This document shows, one piece after another, positions 32,944-44,095 of a DNA stretch of 64,000 nt. This DNA comes from Sweltsa coloradensis (Eukaryota > Arthropoda > Insecta > Plecoptera > Chloroperlidae), in the NCBI GenBank assembly GCA_024449915.1, contig JAMZAV010000774.1:613501-677500 (forward strand). Direction: 5' to 3'. Positions within the stretch are counted from its first letter, which is position 1, and the number at the start of each line of letters is the position of its first letter. The notes beneath the pieces were generated by a model. The model ran no database searches. It was not told where the DNA came from and worked only from the letters and a program-made list of their open reading frames with translations. A program made the translations under genes and the position numbers.

Positions 32944-33064
32944 TATTAGCGGATAGACGTGACGTGAGAAACTAGGGCGCTTCAACCGGTTAGGTCATAT
33001 TGCGCCGCCTGTGAATGAAAGAAAATGAGAAGAATGAATGCAGGTATGTTATTAGCGGATAGAC
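32944..33064 (-). mobile_element. Short LINE-B insertion with 15-bp target duplication
   Basis: TATTAGCGGATAGAC occurs at 32944-32958 and again at 33050-33064. Between them are 91 bp of LINE-B 3' end (GTGACGTGAGAAACTAGGG to GAATGCAGG). This is the clearest target-primed insertion in the window and fixes where the B element ends on its 3' side. Confidence 0.85.
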
Positions 33065-33655
33065 CAACAATATCAAACAGGTAGGTGACAGGCAAGATTG
33101 TTAAACTATACTAGCCGAAAAGTTTGACCACAGAGGGTAGTAAACGGTGATTGGCTAGATTGCTGAATGATGATGGCCCCCTTCCCGGCAAAGCAAAGCA
33201 AATCACTTCGGTTTGTATACTCGATGGACATAAATTGATCAGCCAATTCAATCGGCCTGGTTCCCTGATGATGCGAGCAGTGACAAACACCCCGACGAAG
33301 CATATTGAAATCAGCCCTCATGATCCAACCTTTAGGCAGGCTTGTATATTTCACCGATCTTGGGTGATAAGTAGACAGAAAGGAAGCATTAACACTATAC
33401 TGTTAACACACTTTGATATTTTATTGGTAGTAAATCATGCATTTAGCTGAGAGTTTCGTAAATAAACAAAGTTTATTTATTACTCTGATGATTGATTGAG
33501 TTGAGCTCAAATAACCGCGCGACTTCAACTTTGCATCAAGATTGTTCTCGTCACATTATTATCTAGCTGCGAGATTAACTTGGAACCACGTTCCGTGATA
33601 ACAACCCGAAGTTTGCACAATGTTGACTGATGACATACTGACGTACATGCAAAGC
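33065..33655. other. Unassigned sequence
   Basis: Open frames of 80-100 codons exist on both strands (33106-33354 and 33151-33450). Neither shows a recognisable domain nor clear splice sites. Confidence 0.4.
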
Positions 33656-33930
33656 CACGACGACGTGAGAAACAAGGGCGCTTCAACCGGTTAGGTCTTA
33701 TTACGCACCCTCTGATATTGAAAGTTATTGGAATGAGTTTGTGATGTGTTTGATGATAATATTGTTTCCTAAGTTTATAACAGAAAAGAAAATGGTAGCG
33801 GTGATAGTGATTGCAAAAGAAATATTATTAATTGGATAAAAATTAAATGTGTTTTATATGGATTGCAGTTTTGTTAAATAAATTACTTTCAATGAGTAAT
33901 TTAGAAAGTTTTCTCCGTCATCACAGACTT
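33656..33930 (-). mobile_element. LINE-B 3' end, solitary
   Basis: CCACGACGACGTGAGAAAC, the shared hairpin and about 230 nt of 3' UTR, then unrelated AT-rich DNA. Confidence 0.75.
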
Positions 33931-34349
33931 AAAATAATACGCTTCTATGATTTTGTTTTTATCGCAAACCCGTTTGTTGTTGAAAGTTGGTAAAATAGCG
34001 TGGCAAGTTATCATAAAACTCTTCTTGACTTTATTGTGAATCGGACTAAATGTCGCAAGCTACGATAAAATCAAATACTTGGGATAATATTTAGATTCTA
34101 AATTGATCCACTCCAAACACAACGAAATATTTTATAATATAAATGGTTAATTCTATTCTCCTAGACCCTATTTATGTTTCATCTTTTATATTGAAACTGA
34201 TAACTTTCTTTTAATTCAAGAAAATCACAAAACAACAACAGCTGCAATATGAAAGATACGAGGTAAATAGAGAGACAGTTAAACAAATTGAAATACAAAA
34301 TTATATATTTTTAAACTTAATTCATAACAACTTTATATATTTTTTGAGC
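33931..34349. other. Unassigned AT-rich sequence
   Basis: Nothing recognised. Confidence 0.4.
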
Positions 34350-34901
34350 ACTTGGATAAGGGGCGCGTCAACCATTAGGTTAATGGGGATATGGGGAGGA
34401 GGGCCCATGCTGGTCAGAACCAGCCACTTGTAGGGGTTCTATGGGGGTTCTCACCTCGCCGAATTCTTCGTCTGTGTCATCGTTCGTGTTGTTATTGTCG
34501 TCGTCGTCGTAGTCGGGAAGGTGTCCCCGACGACGTTATTATTTAAGAAACTGATATTAGCGGATATTTTTGTTTGTTTGTTTTTTGGATTAAGGACGCG
34601 TCAACCGTTAGGTCATAATGCACCACTCTAACCAAGGGTGGAGGGAGGAGGTGGAGGGGCCCATGCTGGTCAGAACAAGCTACGGGTAAACGGAGGAAAG
34701 GGGGTTCTCTCGTCGTGGTCGTCATTGTCGACATCGTCGTCGAGGGGTAGTCAAGAGAAGGGGGCAAGGTCCCCGACGACGATTGCCAGAGCTCGCCTCT
34801 ATTTTCGGGGAGAAAATACTACCCTTCATACTTGCTGAAGTTTGCGAGGTGGACTTTCTCTCTTGAATCGCCTTTTTCGATCAGCAGAGCCATGCTCTGG
34901 G
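34350..34901 (-). mobile_element. SINE-A with variant 5' end (34350-34566) then SINE-A (34570-34901)
   Basis: The first copy ends GACGACGTTATTATTT..AAACTGATATTAGCGGATA, the same variant end as at 32915-32957. It is followed at once by a new A tail (TTTGTTTGTTTTTTGG). The second copy is alpha type and loses the last 25 nt. Confidence 0.7.
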
Positions 34902-34934
34902 CCTTAATTAATGTACCAGCGTCGCGCTTGTGCA

Positions 34935-35498
34935 TGGCTGCGTGAGAAACTTGGACGCTTCAACCAGTTAGGTGATATTGAGCCGCCTGTGATATTGTAG
35001 GTAAATGACTTGAGTTAATGGTATGTTTTATTGATTTCTAAAATTATAAAATGTGTTTGATGTGAATTTAAATAGTTAAACAAATTAATGAGAAATCTAG
35101 AGAGTTTATCGTCGTTACCAATACCAAATAATATTCGTTTTTTTCTGGTTTATTTGGATTAAGGACGCGTCAACGGTTAGGTCATAATGCACCACTCTTA
35201 CCTAGGGGATATGAGGAGGAGAAGCCCATGCTGGTCAGAACCAGCCACGCGTAACGTCGCGGTTGTCATTGTCTTTGTCATCGATCGAGGTGTCATTGTC
35301 GTCATCGTCGTCGAGGGGTTGTCAAGGAAGACGGGCAAGGTCCCTGACGACGATTGCCAGAGCTCGCCTCTATTTTCGGGGAGTAAAATACTACCTTCAT
35401 ACTAGCTGATGTTTGCGAGGTGGACTTTATCTCTTAAATCGCTTTTACGATTAGCAGAGCCATGCTCTGGGCCAATTCTACCCCGGGCCCAGACGGGG
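34935..35498 (-). mobile_element. LINE-B (34935-35135) joined to full SINE-A
   Basis: B begins GCTGCGTGAGAAACTTGG. The junction lies near ATATTCGTTTTTTTCTGG, the A tail. A is alpha type, ending GGGCCCAGACGGGG. Confidence 0.75.
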
Positions 35499-36429
35499 AA
35501 CAGATGTGTTGAACGAGCGAAGGAAGGACGCCATCCGAGGAGGGCCAGGCAGCCAACAATTATTTAATTAACACATACAATTACATTTTAAGGAACTTTT
35601 TCGATTGAGGCAAGGGCTTGGACTCGCGGGCGTGATTCTCACCTGGACGTTGGAACACAGTCTTGGGCATCTACCCTGGATTCGGCCTAGGCTAGGCCTA
35701 AACCTACTACAAACAAACTTCGACAAAAACAAAGCACGTAAGCCCAAGGGCAAAATATTGGTACGTAATAACGTTTTAATTGAACTTTTAATACACTCAC
35801 GAAGGCCTAAGGGCTATTGAACATTATCAACTGAACTTTTGAAGTAAAACGAAGGCTCTCATGCCTAATAAAAACATTTTGAACTGAGCTTAAAACGAGG
35901 CTTTAATCTCATTTTTATAGGCCTTAAGAACCTAATATTTGTAACCTGTAATTCATTGTATAACTTGTAACCTGTATTTCATTGTATAACTTGTAACCTA
36001 TATTCCATGGCATAACTTGTAGGTCTAATTTCACAGATCACTAAAAGTGACATTTGATTTCCTTGAAGGCTAAGCCTACCAATAACTTGTAACAATTTGT
36101 CTGATTTTTGGGACACAATTAAATTGTCAACTTAATATTTCATCTCTCATTTATAGGCTATTATTCCTGCTTGATCACTCAATATATCCCCTTGTATCAA
36201 CTTTTTAACAGCTAGTTAGGTCTATTGAACCCAGACCTCCCAAGCTAGTGCTCTACCGACTGCAGCCGCGTCAACCTGTAAGTCTTTTCAATTGTAATTG
36301 TATATTTGTATTTGTAATTAGTTTGATACTTTACACTGTGAACATATGATCTACGGTTAAAGGTGCATCACACGTATCGCATCTAGGAACAACTCTTTCT
36401 CTTGTTATTAGAATGGTGTCAGTGAGTCA
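35499..36429. other. Unassigned region with short tandem repeat and tRNA-like string
   Basis: The words GGCCTAAG and AGGCCTTAAG recur. About three units of 28 bp (ATAACTTGTAACCTG) occupy 35935-36020. On the minus strand near 36225-36280 a tRNA-like string (GTCGGTAGAGCACTAGC, then GGGTTCAAT) is visible with a poor anticodon stem, probably a decayed SINE head. No exon seen. Confidence 0.5.
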
Positions 36430-36590
36430 AATCGACGACTGAAGAAACTAGGGTGCGTCAAAAGTTAGGTCATAATACGCCACTATAGCCTAGGGGATGT
36501 GGAGAAGAAAGTCCCATGCCGGTTAGAACCAGACACGGGTAGGGGGAGTTTTGTTTGTGGTATATTTGGAAAAAGGACGCGTCAACCGTC
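36430..36590 (-). mobile_element. LINE-B/SINE-A hybrid, then SINE-A tail stub
   Basis: Starts with the LINE-B terminus (CGACTGAAGAAACTAGGG) but passes inside the shared hairpin into SINE-A body (GCGCC-type arm, CACTATAGCCTAGG, GGTTAGAACCAG). It stops at GGTAGGGGGAG, then another A tail and hairpin arm (36553-36590) break off. Confidence 0.65.
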
Positions 36591-37046
36591 GCACATCCCG
36601 AACCAAAACACACTCCTCTAAGAGAATTGTAAAGCTGATTAGAGCAAATTGTGTTATTAACTTTTGTATTGGCCGAGTGACTGTACTTAGAATGTAAAAC
36701 GCATACCTCCCAGGAAATCAAGGGAAACTCTGCTATTTCCCCTCCTACCGTTTTGTGTGCAAAACGGTCTCTCTTATCTCGACCACCATGTAGAATGGAA
36801 GTGTTTGCAGGTTTAGGCGATAAGTGATGATGATTTAACATCATGTTATGTAGTGTTCTACGTGAATTTTATTAAACAGTGTTAGTTTTAATCATTGAGT
36901 TATGATTCTAACGTAGAACCTTCACAACCCTCCCAAAGCAGTACTCCCTCAGGATAAATAGTCTAACAGTGTCCCGATATTTATTGATCAGTACTGATCG
37001 ACTGATTGATAACTATCGGCCGGACATTACAGAGTTAGTGCAGGTA
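36591..37046. other. Unassigned sequence
   Basis: No repeat or coding exon recognised. Confidence 0.4.
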
Positions 37047-37577
37047 TGTTTGATGATTAAATTGTTTTCTAAGTGTATAAATAACAAAATAAATTGATGA
37101 TGATGAAAGTAATAGCAAAATAAAAGTTATGTATGTGAATGAAAAGAAAGAAATGTGTATGATGTGAATTAAATTTTGTTAAATAGATTACTATGGATGA
37201 GAAATTTAGAAAGTTTGTCGCCGTTATCATATGATAGAAGTTCTTCATATGATTGGGAGAGATCAAATTGCGTGCGCAAGGCATCATATTTGGTACATTC
37301 TGCTGCTGATGTACGGTTAATGATACATCACACGTGTCACATCTGGGAATAACCTTTTCTCTGGTTAAGAGATATCCGTGAGTTAGACGTGTGTGGCCTA
37401 TACGAAGTCTAGACAATACCACCTCTTCTCTACGTGAGAGTCGAGACATAGGAGGACGAACTTTAAAGTCAGTGTGGGCATCACACTACGCAATTTGTTA
37501 TTTTGCACAACATCACAAGATGCGCAAATCCAACAATCGTTGATAACACCGCAGTGAAAATTGAACACACGTTACGT
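37047..37577 (-). mobile_element. LINE-B with coding C-terminus, 3' end missing
   Basis: The minus-strand frame 37069-37449 contains VVLSRLRIGHTRLTHGYLL, then CDTCDVSLTVH and the NLISPNHMK segment. It matches the longer copy at 20769-21760. The terminal hairpin and (GAC)n tail are absent on the left side. Confidence 0.75.
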
Positions 37578-38880
37578 CCTAGGACGCACTTCCAATGTTA
37601 CTCATATTGCGCCGCCATATTGTAAGTTAATGAAATGAGTTTGTGGTGTTTGATGATTATATTGTTTTCTTAGTTTATAAAAGAAAAGAAAACGAATAAG
37701 TTGATAGTTAAAGCAAATTAAAAATTATTAACCGAGAACCAAAATTAAATATAACTTATGTTTTAACCTTTATAGGGCAAGACACTGGTACCCGAAATTT
37801 TGCTTTCTACCTTAACAATTTAAAATTCGTGACTTTTGAAAGGAATTTAGATTTTTCTAAAGATTTTTTTCCTTCATCTTTAAGGAACAAAATACTGATT
37901 TTGGATTCCATATTGACGTCAAAGTTTGAAAAAAAATCAAAATTTGATTTGATTTTCAATTTGTTTTGCAATTTTTCATTTTTTTCCATTTATTTTTCCA
38001 TATTTAAATTGAATCTTCTACAGGCATACAAAATACACGGGACTACACGGAAATTTGTGTTTTTGGGTGTTTTATACACAGTTGGATTTTTGAACCATTC
38101 CAAAAATCCTTCTAATCATTAGAATTTAATGAGGAAAAAATCTATCAATTCCGAACAAAACGAAGCTGCTTTTCACACTGGTTAAAGTATAATAAACTGG
38201 CGGATTCAATTGTGTAGATTTTGAAAAGTGGTGGTAAACTATTATAACTATACCCTATAAAGGGTTAAGTGAATTAAATTTGGTTTTAATTTTTTTGGTT
38301 TTTTTGGATTAAGGACGCGTTAACCGTTAAGTCCTGATGCACCACTCTAACCTAGGGGATATGGGGAGGAGGGCCCATGCTGGTCAGTTTGGTTTATTTC
38401 GATTAAGGACGCGTCAACCGTTAGGTCATAATGCACCACTCTAGCCTAGGGGATGTGGGGGCCCCCCAGGAAAGGGGGTTCTCACGTCACGGTCGCCATT
38501 GTCTTTGTCATTGTCATTGACATCGTCGTCGAGGGGTCGTTAAGGGAAGGGGAAAGGTCCCCGATGACGATTGCCAGAACTCGCCTCTATGTTTTCGGGG
38601 AGTAAAATACTACCCTTCATACTAGCTGATGTTTGCGAGATGGACTTTTTCTCTGGAATCGCCTTTTAAGGTTAGCAGAGCCATGCTCTGGTCCATTCTA
38701 CCCTGGGCCCAGACGGAGGTATCAAGGGAAAGGGGTGGTCCAGAACAACGATTGCCAGAGCTCGCCTCTAGTTTCGGGGAGTAATAGACTCCCCTCTTAC
38801 TAGATGATGTTTGCGAGATGGACTTTTTCTCTTGAATATCTTATTCAAATAGCCTATCACGATTAGCACAGCAATGAACA
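37578..38880 (-). mobile_element. LINE-B split by MITE, then three SINE-A pieces
   Basis: B (37578-38297) has a degraded hairpin and is split by the MITE at 37767. It runs into an A stub (38298-38385) broken at CATGCTGGTCAG. An A missing part of its middle (38386-38716) and an extra element-5' fragment (38717-38880) follow. The order B-A-A is again head to tail. Confidence 0.75.
37767..38264. mobile_element. piggyBac-type MITE, copy 2 (498 bp, different family)
   Basis: The ends CCTTTATAGGG and CCCTATAAAGGG are flanked by TTAA (37763-37766 and 38265-38268). The LINE-B copy at 38885 preserves the empty site (TTATGTTTTAAGTGAA). The interior is AT-rich and non-coding and unlike the MITE at 17185. 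Confidence 0.85.
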
Positions 38881-38884
38881 TCAG

Positions 38885-39140
38885 TAACGACCACGTGAGA
38901 AACTAGGGCACTCAACCGGTTAGGTCATATTGCGCCGCCTGTGATATTGTAAGATAATGAAATGAGTTTGTGGTGTTTGATGATTATATTGTTTTCTAAG
39001 TTTATAAAAGAAAAGAAAATGAATGAGGTGATAGTTTAGCAAAAGAAATATTATTTACTTTGAACCAAAATGAAATATATTATGTTTTAAGTGAAATAAA
39101 TTTGGTTAAATAAATAACTTTGAATGAGAAATGAAGAAGG
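38885..39140 (-). mobile_element. LINE-B 3' end, solitary
   Basis: CGACCACGTGAGAAACTAGG, the hairpin and 3' UTR, with the uninterrupted TTAA site occupied by a MITE in the previous copy. Confidence 0.75.
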
Positions 39141-39710
39141 TTACAGAAAATGAATGTCACATTTGCCAAAAAAGTGTTAATTTTAATGAAAATAAAATTA
39201 TCTTCGTATATGCCTATGAGTAAATTATGAGTTGGAAGATATTTCGTATTTGTGTTTCCTCTCGTTAGCTGAACCGTGTCCATGTTGTCTCGCCCCTCCA
39301 GTGACGGGCTGGTGAAGGGGGCGTGCACTTGTAGTTATTAGTATAGACCTGTATGTTTTTGTCTCCGTGTGGCATTGCGGGTGTTGAATATGTGATAAGG
39401 TAGGTGTGCCCCGGGGCTGCTGATAGCCGAGCCTGCATGACAGGCCGCACTACGACACATTTACAAGGCTGGTCGCATTAGCGCAGAGGCAGGAGTTTCT
39501 TTTTATTACGTGGAATCTGCATTAGAGGCAAGAGGCCGTGTTCTGTGTGCGCCGGTAGATTGGAGTGAGGGAGGCAGACGATCAAAAATTCTCTTGTGGG
39601 TTCTATTCTTGTTTCCTTAGGGAGGTTTTGGGTTTGATTACCGTAACAAGAAGTGACTGTTAAGTTTTTTCCACACAAAGAACTGGTTTCAAAATATAAG
39701 TTATATTTAA
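39141..39710. other. Unassigned sequence
   Basis: Moderate GC with several 60-80 codon minus-strand frames. None aligns with the missing UNC13D segments or shows paired splice sites. Confidence 0.4.
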
Positions 39711-40082
39711 AAGTTTATTTGGATTAAGGCCGCGTCAAACGTTAGGTCACAATGCGCCACCTTAGCCTAGGAGATATGGGGAGGACACTGACAGGCTCGT
39801 TTTGGATTCATTAAGTCAAGGGCGCGTCAACCGTTAGGTCATAATGCGCCACTCTAGCCTAGGGGATATGGGGAGGAGGGGCCCATGTTGGTCAGTACCA
39901 GCCACGGTTAGGGGGGAAGGGGGGGGGGTCTCACGTCGCGGTCGTCCTCGTCTTTGTCATTGTTCGTTGTGTCATTGTCGTCGTCGTCGGGGAGGTCGTC
40001 ATGACTCATGGGCTGGGGACTAGGTTCCCGACGACGATTGCCAGAGCTCGCATATAGTTTCGGGATGTGATATACTCCTTAA
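39711..40082 (-). mobile_element. SINE-A stub (39711-39788) then SINE-A cut by a MITE
   Basis: The stub stops at GGGGAGGAC. The second A (39806-40082) keeps a perfect GGGCGCG/GCGCC stem and stops at TGATATACTCCTTAA, where the MITE begins. Confidence 0.75.
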
Positions 40083-40589
40083 CCCATTCAGTGGAGAATT
40101 AAATTGGCCAAAATTAAGTTTTTTCGAGCAATAATTTCAAAATGCTAATTTTTTCTAAGCTTTTAGTGTTTTTCAAATATTTTTTTTCGTGTTTTTAAAG
40201 GAATTTTGGGAAATTTTGGATTTTGAATTAAAGCTTCATTTTAGGTAAATATGTAAATTTGATGTAAATTCCTAAAACAAGAATTTTTCTGATTTTTTTT
40301 GCATATTTTACATTTTTTGTTACTCAAATAGTCAACAATACTACAAATAAATTACTTTTCCGGGACAAACCATATTTTTCCATTTTGTAGCCATTTTTGC
40401 AGATGTGTATTATCAATTTGCTCTAAAAAGGGAACTTTTTGTCCAATCGGGATGGGAAAAAATGTATCTATTTTTAATGCACGATTTTTTTTTTAAATGG
40501 GGTCAAATTGAAAAAAACTATCTTTTACCCTGATATAAATTTTGAGTGAAAGTTGGTGTCCATTATAGTGGACGATTCCACTGAATGAA
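40083..40589. mobile_element. piggyBac-type MITE, copy 3 (about 507 bp)
   Basis: Similar throughout to 17185-17695, including ATTAAATTGGC near the left end, GGGAAATTTTGGATTT and GTCCATTATA.TGGAC near the right. Inverted ends are CATTCAGTGGA / TCCACTGAATG. TTAA is present only on the left (40079-40082); the right flank has diverged or been deleted with the rest of the A copy. Confidence 0.75.
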
Positions 40590-40672
40590 TACTCGTGCCA
40601 GCCACGGGACGGAGATGGTAACGGTGGTGATAGGGGCGGGGGGGGGGGGGGGGGGGGGCCTCAAGTTGTGTT

Positions 40673-41308
40673 CGTCAACACGTAACATTTCATTTAAATT
40701 CAATCTTATTAACAATGTTGACTTCTTCTTCAGGTCGTCACATTTGGTTGTGTTTGGGCACAATGTTGGAACAAGATGTCTTAGCAACGAGGACGTAAAA
40801 AACTAGGGCGCTTCAACCGGTTAGGTCATAATGCGCCGCCTGTGGTATTGAAAGTTAAAGACATGAGTTATGGTGCACCTGTTTGATGATTATATTGCGT
40901 TCTATGTTTATAAAAGACTGGAAAATGATGGTGGTGATACTTATAGCAAAAGAAAATGATTAATATTTGAATAAATAAAAAAGTCATGATTTAGGGCGCG
41001 TCAACCGCAAGGTAATAATGCGCCACTCTAGACAATGGGATATGGGGACGAGGGGCGTCGTCAAGAGAAATGGGAGAGGTGGGAGAGGGAAGACCGCCAG
41101 AGATCGTCTCTACTTTTAGAGAGAAATATACTACCTTTGTTACTAGCTGATGTTTGCGAGATGGTCTTTTTTCTCTTAATCGCATTTTACGATTAGATGG
41201 GCCACCCGGGCCCTGACAGAGGTGTCAACACGCAACTGTCCATTTAAATTGAATCTAACTTCAATGTTTACTACTACTTCCGGTTGTGTTTGGGCACATG
41301 TTTGAAGC
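40673..41308. repeat. Diverged direct repeats (about 90 bp) flanking a B-A composite
   Basis: GTCAACACG.AAC ... CATTTAAATT ... GGTTGTGTTTGGGCACA occurs at 40673-40775 and again at 41226-41308, roughly 75-80% identical by eye. They bracket the LINE-B/SINE-A composite almost exactly. Either a long target duplication or a pre-existing tandem repeat. Confidence 0.6.
40789..41219 (-). mobile_element. LINE-B (40789-40987) joined to short SINE-A (40988-41219)
   Basis: B begins GAGGACGTAAAAAACTAGGG. A has a GGGCGCG hairpin, lacks much of the centre, and ends in a degraded GGGCCCTGACAG. Confidence 0.7.
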
Positions 41309-41390
41309 CTAACTTCCGTTAGAAAGGGTGAGAAATAGAAAATAGTAAATAACCCAACAAAATATTACCCTCGAGCCAACATAGATTCAC

Positions 41391-41516
41391 ACAATTTAAA
41401 CTCGTTTCCGCAGCTATTTCCTCAGCTTCAGACTCGTATAAAGCTGTCAATACTTTAATCACATCGCGCTCAATCAATCTACCAATCCGCGGCTTCAATC
41501 CACTCGGCGCTCCCAT
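41391..41516 (-). CDS. Possible first coding exon of an unidentified gene
   Basis: On the minus strand, AAAATGG at 41516 opens a frame beginning MGAPSGLKPRIGRLIERDVI and continuing with a probably helical, acidic stretch to LNC. It lies directly downstream of a CpG-bearing promoter-like block. Donor GTGAAT at 41390 leaves phase 0, which would be compatible with exon b of the UNC13D-like gene; donor GTAATA at 41368 (exon of 148 bp) leaves phase 1. It may be an alternative first exon of the host gene, the start of a nested gene, or chance. I do not recognise the peptide. Confidence 0.4.
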
Positions 41517-41800
41517 TTTGATCGAAGTCACAAAATGGCGCCTGCCAAAGCGGTCGGTCGTGTACAATGGCTGTCGGCAAAGCTCCGCTTCCTTTGACGT
41601 GGAATCATGAGGAACGCAAACTCGACAATAATCTTGCAACTTGTATCAAAGGTCGAGAGCCTCGGAGATCAAAGCGCGGAGAGGGTGTGTTGATAACAAC
41701 CGAGAACTGTGTGGAGAGTTGGGAAAGTTTGGAAAGTTCTTGTTTTCCGGCGGCGGCCATTTGCGGTTGAGTTAAAGACCATTTAAAAACCGTTACCGTT
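41517..41800 (-). promoter_or_regulatory. Promoter-like CpG-bearing block
   Basis: Locally richer in CpG than the flanking repeats and free of A/B elements. It has a YY1-like AAAATGGCGCC at about 41534 and GGCGGCGGCCATTTGCGG at about 41750. Repeat-free, GC-richer blocks of this sort next to an ATG are typical of metazoan promoters; no core element is certain. Confidence 0.4.
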
Positions 41801-41982
41801 CTATGAACCACGGTTAGCACGTTGCACGTACGGCGGTTACAAGATAGATCGGATTACTTGATTCAATTACAGGTTTATTGTTATATTGATTGATTGATCA
41901 CATGGGTTAAATAGGACACTTCTGAATGTTTGGTTTTATACAGCCCAATCTAGTTTGAGAGAGAGAAAGGTTTTGTTTACTT

Positions 41983-42060
41983 TAAGGGCGCCGCTCTACC
42001 TAGTGGACAGTCCCGTGCCTGACAGATCCAGCCTCAGGCAAATGGAGGGACGGGGAAAGT
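41983..42060 (-). mobile_element. Decayed SINE-A tail half
   Basis: AAGGGCGCCGCTCTACCTAG looks like the A hairpin with its loop deleted, followed by a CAGATCCAGCCTCAGG remnant of the CTGGT hairpin. Confidence 0.4.
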
Positions 42061-42114
42061 TTTTCGTGTCGCCGGCCAGAGCGAAAAGTAAAATATTCCA
42101 CTGTATTATTTTTG

Positions 42115-42494
42115 TAGGTTTATTTGGATTAAGGGGCCGTCAACCGTTAGGTCATAATGCACCACTCTAGCTTAGGGGATATGGGGAGCAAGAGCCCATG
42201 CTGGTCAGAACCAGCCACGGGTAAGGGGAAGAAAGGGAGGTTCTTACGTAGCGGTCGTCATCGTCTTTGTCATCGTTCGTTGTGTCATAGTGGTCGTCAA
42301 GTGATGGGGGACGTGTCCTCGACGAAGATTGCCAGAGCTCGCCTTTAGTTTCGGGGAGTAATATACTCCTCTCTTACTAGCTGATGTTTGCGAGGTGGAC
42401 TTTGCCTCTTTTCTCGACTTATACGACTGGCAGAGAAATACTCTCGGCCAAATTCTACACTGAGCCCAGGCGGAGGGGGGGGGGGGGGGGGGGA
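42115..42494 (-). mobile_element. SINE-A with terminal G-run
   Basis: A near-complete copy (42115-42478), here with a G-run of about 19 after GCCCAGGCGGA at its element-5' end rather than at the usual internal site. Confidence 0.75.
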
Positions 42495-42580
42495 GGAGAG
42501 GGAGAGAAAAAGATATTGATTGATTGATTGTCTTAGATCTTTATAACCAGAACACGAAGAACACCAAAAACTTCGTAAAA

Positions 42581-43096
42581 TGACGTGAGAAACTATAGGA
42601 CGCTTCAACCGGTTAGGTCATATTGCGTCGCCTGTGATGTTGAAAGTTTATAAAATGAGTTTTTGGTGTGCTTAATGATTATTATCGTTTTCTAAGTTTA
42701 TAAAATAAAACGAAATGATGATGATGATGGTAGTAATAACAAAATAAAAATTATTTATATGTATGAAAATAAATAAAGAAAGAAAGAAAAAGTGTATGAT
42801 GTGAATTCAATTTCGTTAAATAAATTACTTTGAATGAGAAATGTAGAAAGTTTGTCGCCGTTATCATACGAAAGAAGTTCTTCATATAATGATTGGGAGA
42901 GATCAAATTGCGTTCGAAGGCATCATGTTTGTACATTCTGCTAAGATATGTTCGGTTAAAGGCCCCAGTCGTGGTCTCCTGTCACCTCAAGGTGTTGTTT
43001 GATGGGTCCACATGCCCGACCGCCTCTTTATCGTCTTTTACGATGAGCCGAGGAGGAATGCTCTGGGTCTTTTCTACCCCGGGCCCAGACGGGGGT
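42581..43096 (-). mobile_element. LINE-B joined to SINE-A element-5' part
   Basis: B (42581-42985) is followed by only the last 110 nt of A (CGTCTTTTACGATGAGCC, ATGCTCTGGG, GGGCCCAGACGGGGG). Confidence 0.7.
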
Positions 43097-43139
43097 AGTA
43101 AAACATTTAAACAAACTAGACATACAGAACGAGAGAGTT

Positions 43140-43535
43140 TTTTTGGTCTATTTGGATTAAGGACGCGTCAACCGTTAGGTCATAATGCACCACTCTAGCC
43201 TAAGGGGGGGAGGGAGGGGCCCATGCTGGTCAGAACCAGCCACGGGTAAGGGGAGGAAGGGGGGTTTCTCACGTCGCGGTCGTCATCGTCTTTGTCATCG
43301 TTCGTTGTGTCGTTGTCATCGTCGCCGGGGGGTCGTCAAGGGAAGAGGGCAAGGTCCCCGACGACGATTGCCAGAGCTCGCCTCTAGTTTCGGGGAGTAA
43401 GATATTCCGCTCTTTCTAGCTGATGTTTGCGAGGTGGACTTTTTCTCTTGAATCGCCTTTTACGATTAGCAGAGCCATGCTCTGGGCCAATTCTACCCCA
43501 GGCCCAGAGAGAGAGAGAGAGAGGGAGAGAGAGAG
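43140..43535 (-). mobile_element. SINE-A, beta subfamily, followed by (GA)n
   Basis: Complete apart from its last bases, which are replaced by a (GA)n run at 43507-43535. Good reference copy for beta: GTCATCGTCGCCGGGGG, GTAAGATATTCCGCTC. Confidence 0.8.
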
Positions 43536-43747
43536 AGTGCTCAAACTCAGCGCACGTAACTCTAATTTGGAAAGTTGTGGGTAAGTTTTAAGTAACTGTC
43601 AATCATGGTCGAAGGTTAATGTCAAGGCTTAATCCGTGGTTTGGAGGGTGTTATTCAATCAGTGATCGGACACTGTGACTGTGAGATAGCAATGTGGAAC
43701 TTGAACACGATATAACAGAACTAGAAGGCGATCAGCAGAAATACTGT

Positions 43748-44095
43748 TTTTTTGTTTTTTCGGATCAAGGGCGCGTCAACCGTTAGGTCACAGTGCACCA
43801 CTCTAGCCTAGGGGATATGGGGAGGTGGTCCCGTGCTGGTCAGGACCAGTCACGGGTATAAAAAGAGGAATGGAATTTTCTCACGTCGCAGTCGTCAAAG
43901 ACTTAGTCATCGTTCGTTGCGTAGTCGTTGGGGAGATCGTCAAGGGAAAGGGAAGAGGTCCCCGACGACGATTGCCAGAGCTCGCCTCTAGTTTCATTCT
44001 AAACAGCTGATGTTTGCGAGGTGGACTTTATCTCTTGAATCGCCTTGTACGATTAGCAGAGCCATGCTCTGGGCCAAATTCTACCTCGGGCCAGA
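43748..44095 (-). mobile_element. SINE-A
   Basis: Tail TTTTTTGTTTTTTCGG, GGGCGCG hairpin arm, GTGCTGGTCAGGACCAGTCACG (a compensated change in the CTGGT hairpin), and a short centre. It ends CCTCGGGCCAGAC. Confidence 0.75.

Noticed and set aside
43185..43400. Recurrent open frames in SINE-A such as MHHSSLRGGG...PCWSEPATGKG on the plus strand
   Set aside because: They appear in dozens of copies because the A sequence is repeated and GC-rich. Lengths and frames vary with the poly-G tract, and the element lies on the other strand. No conserved protein is implied.
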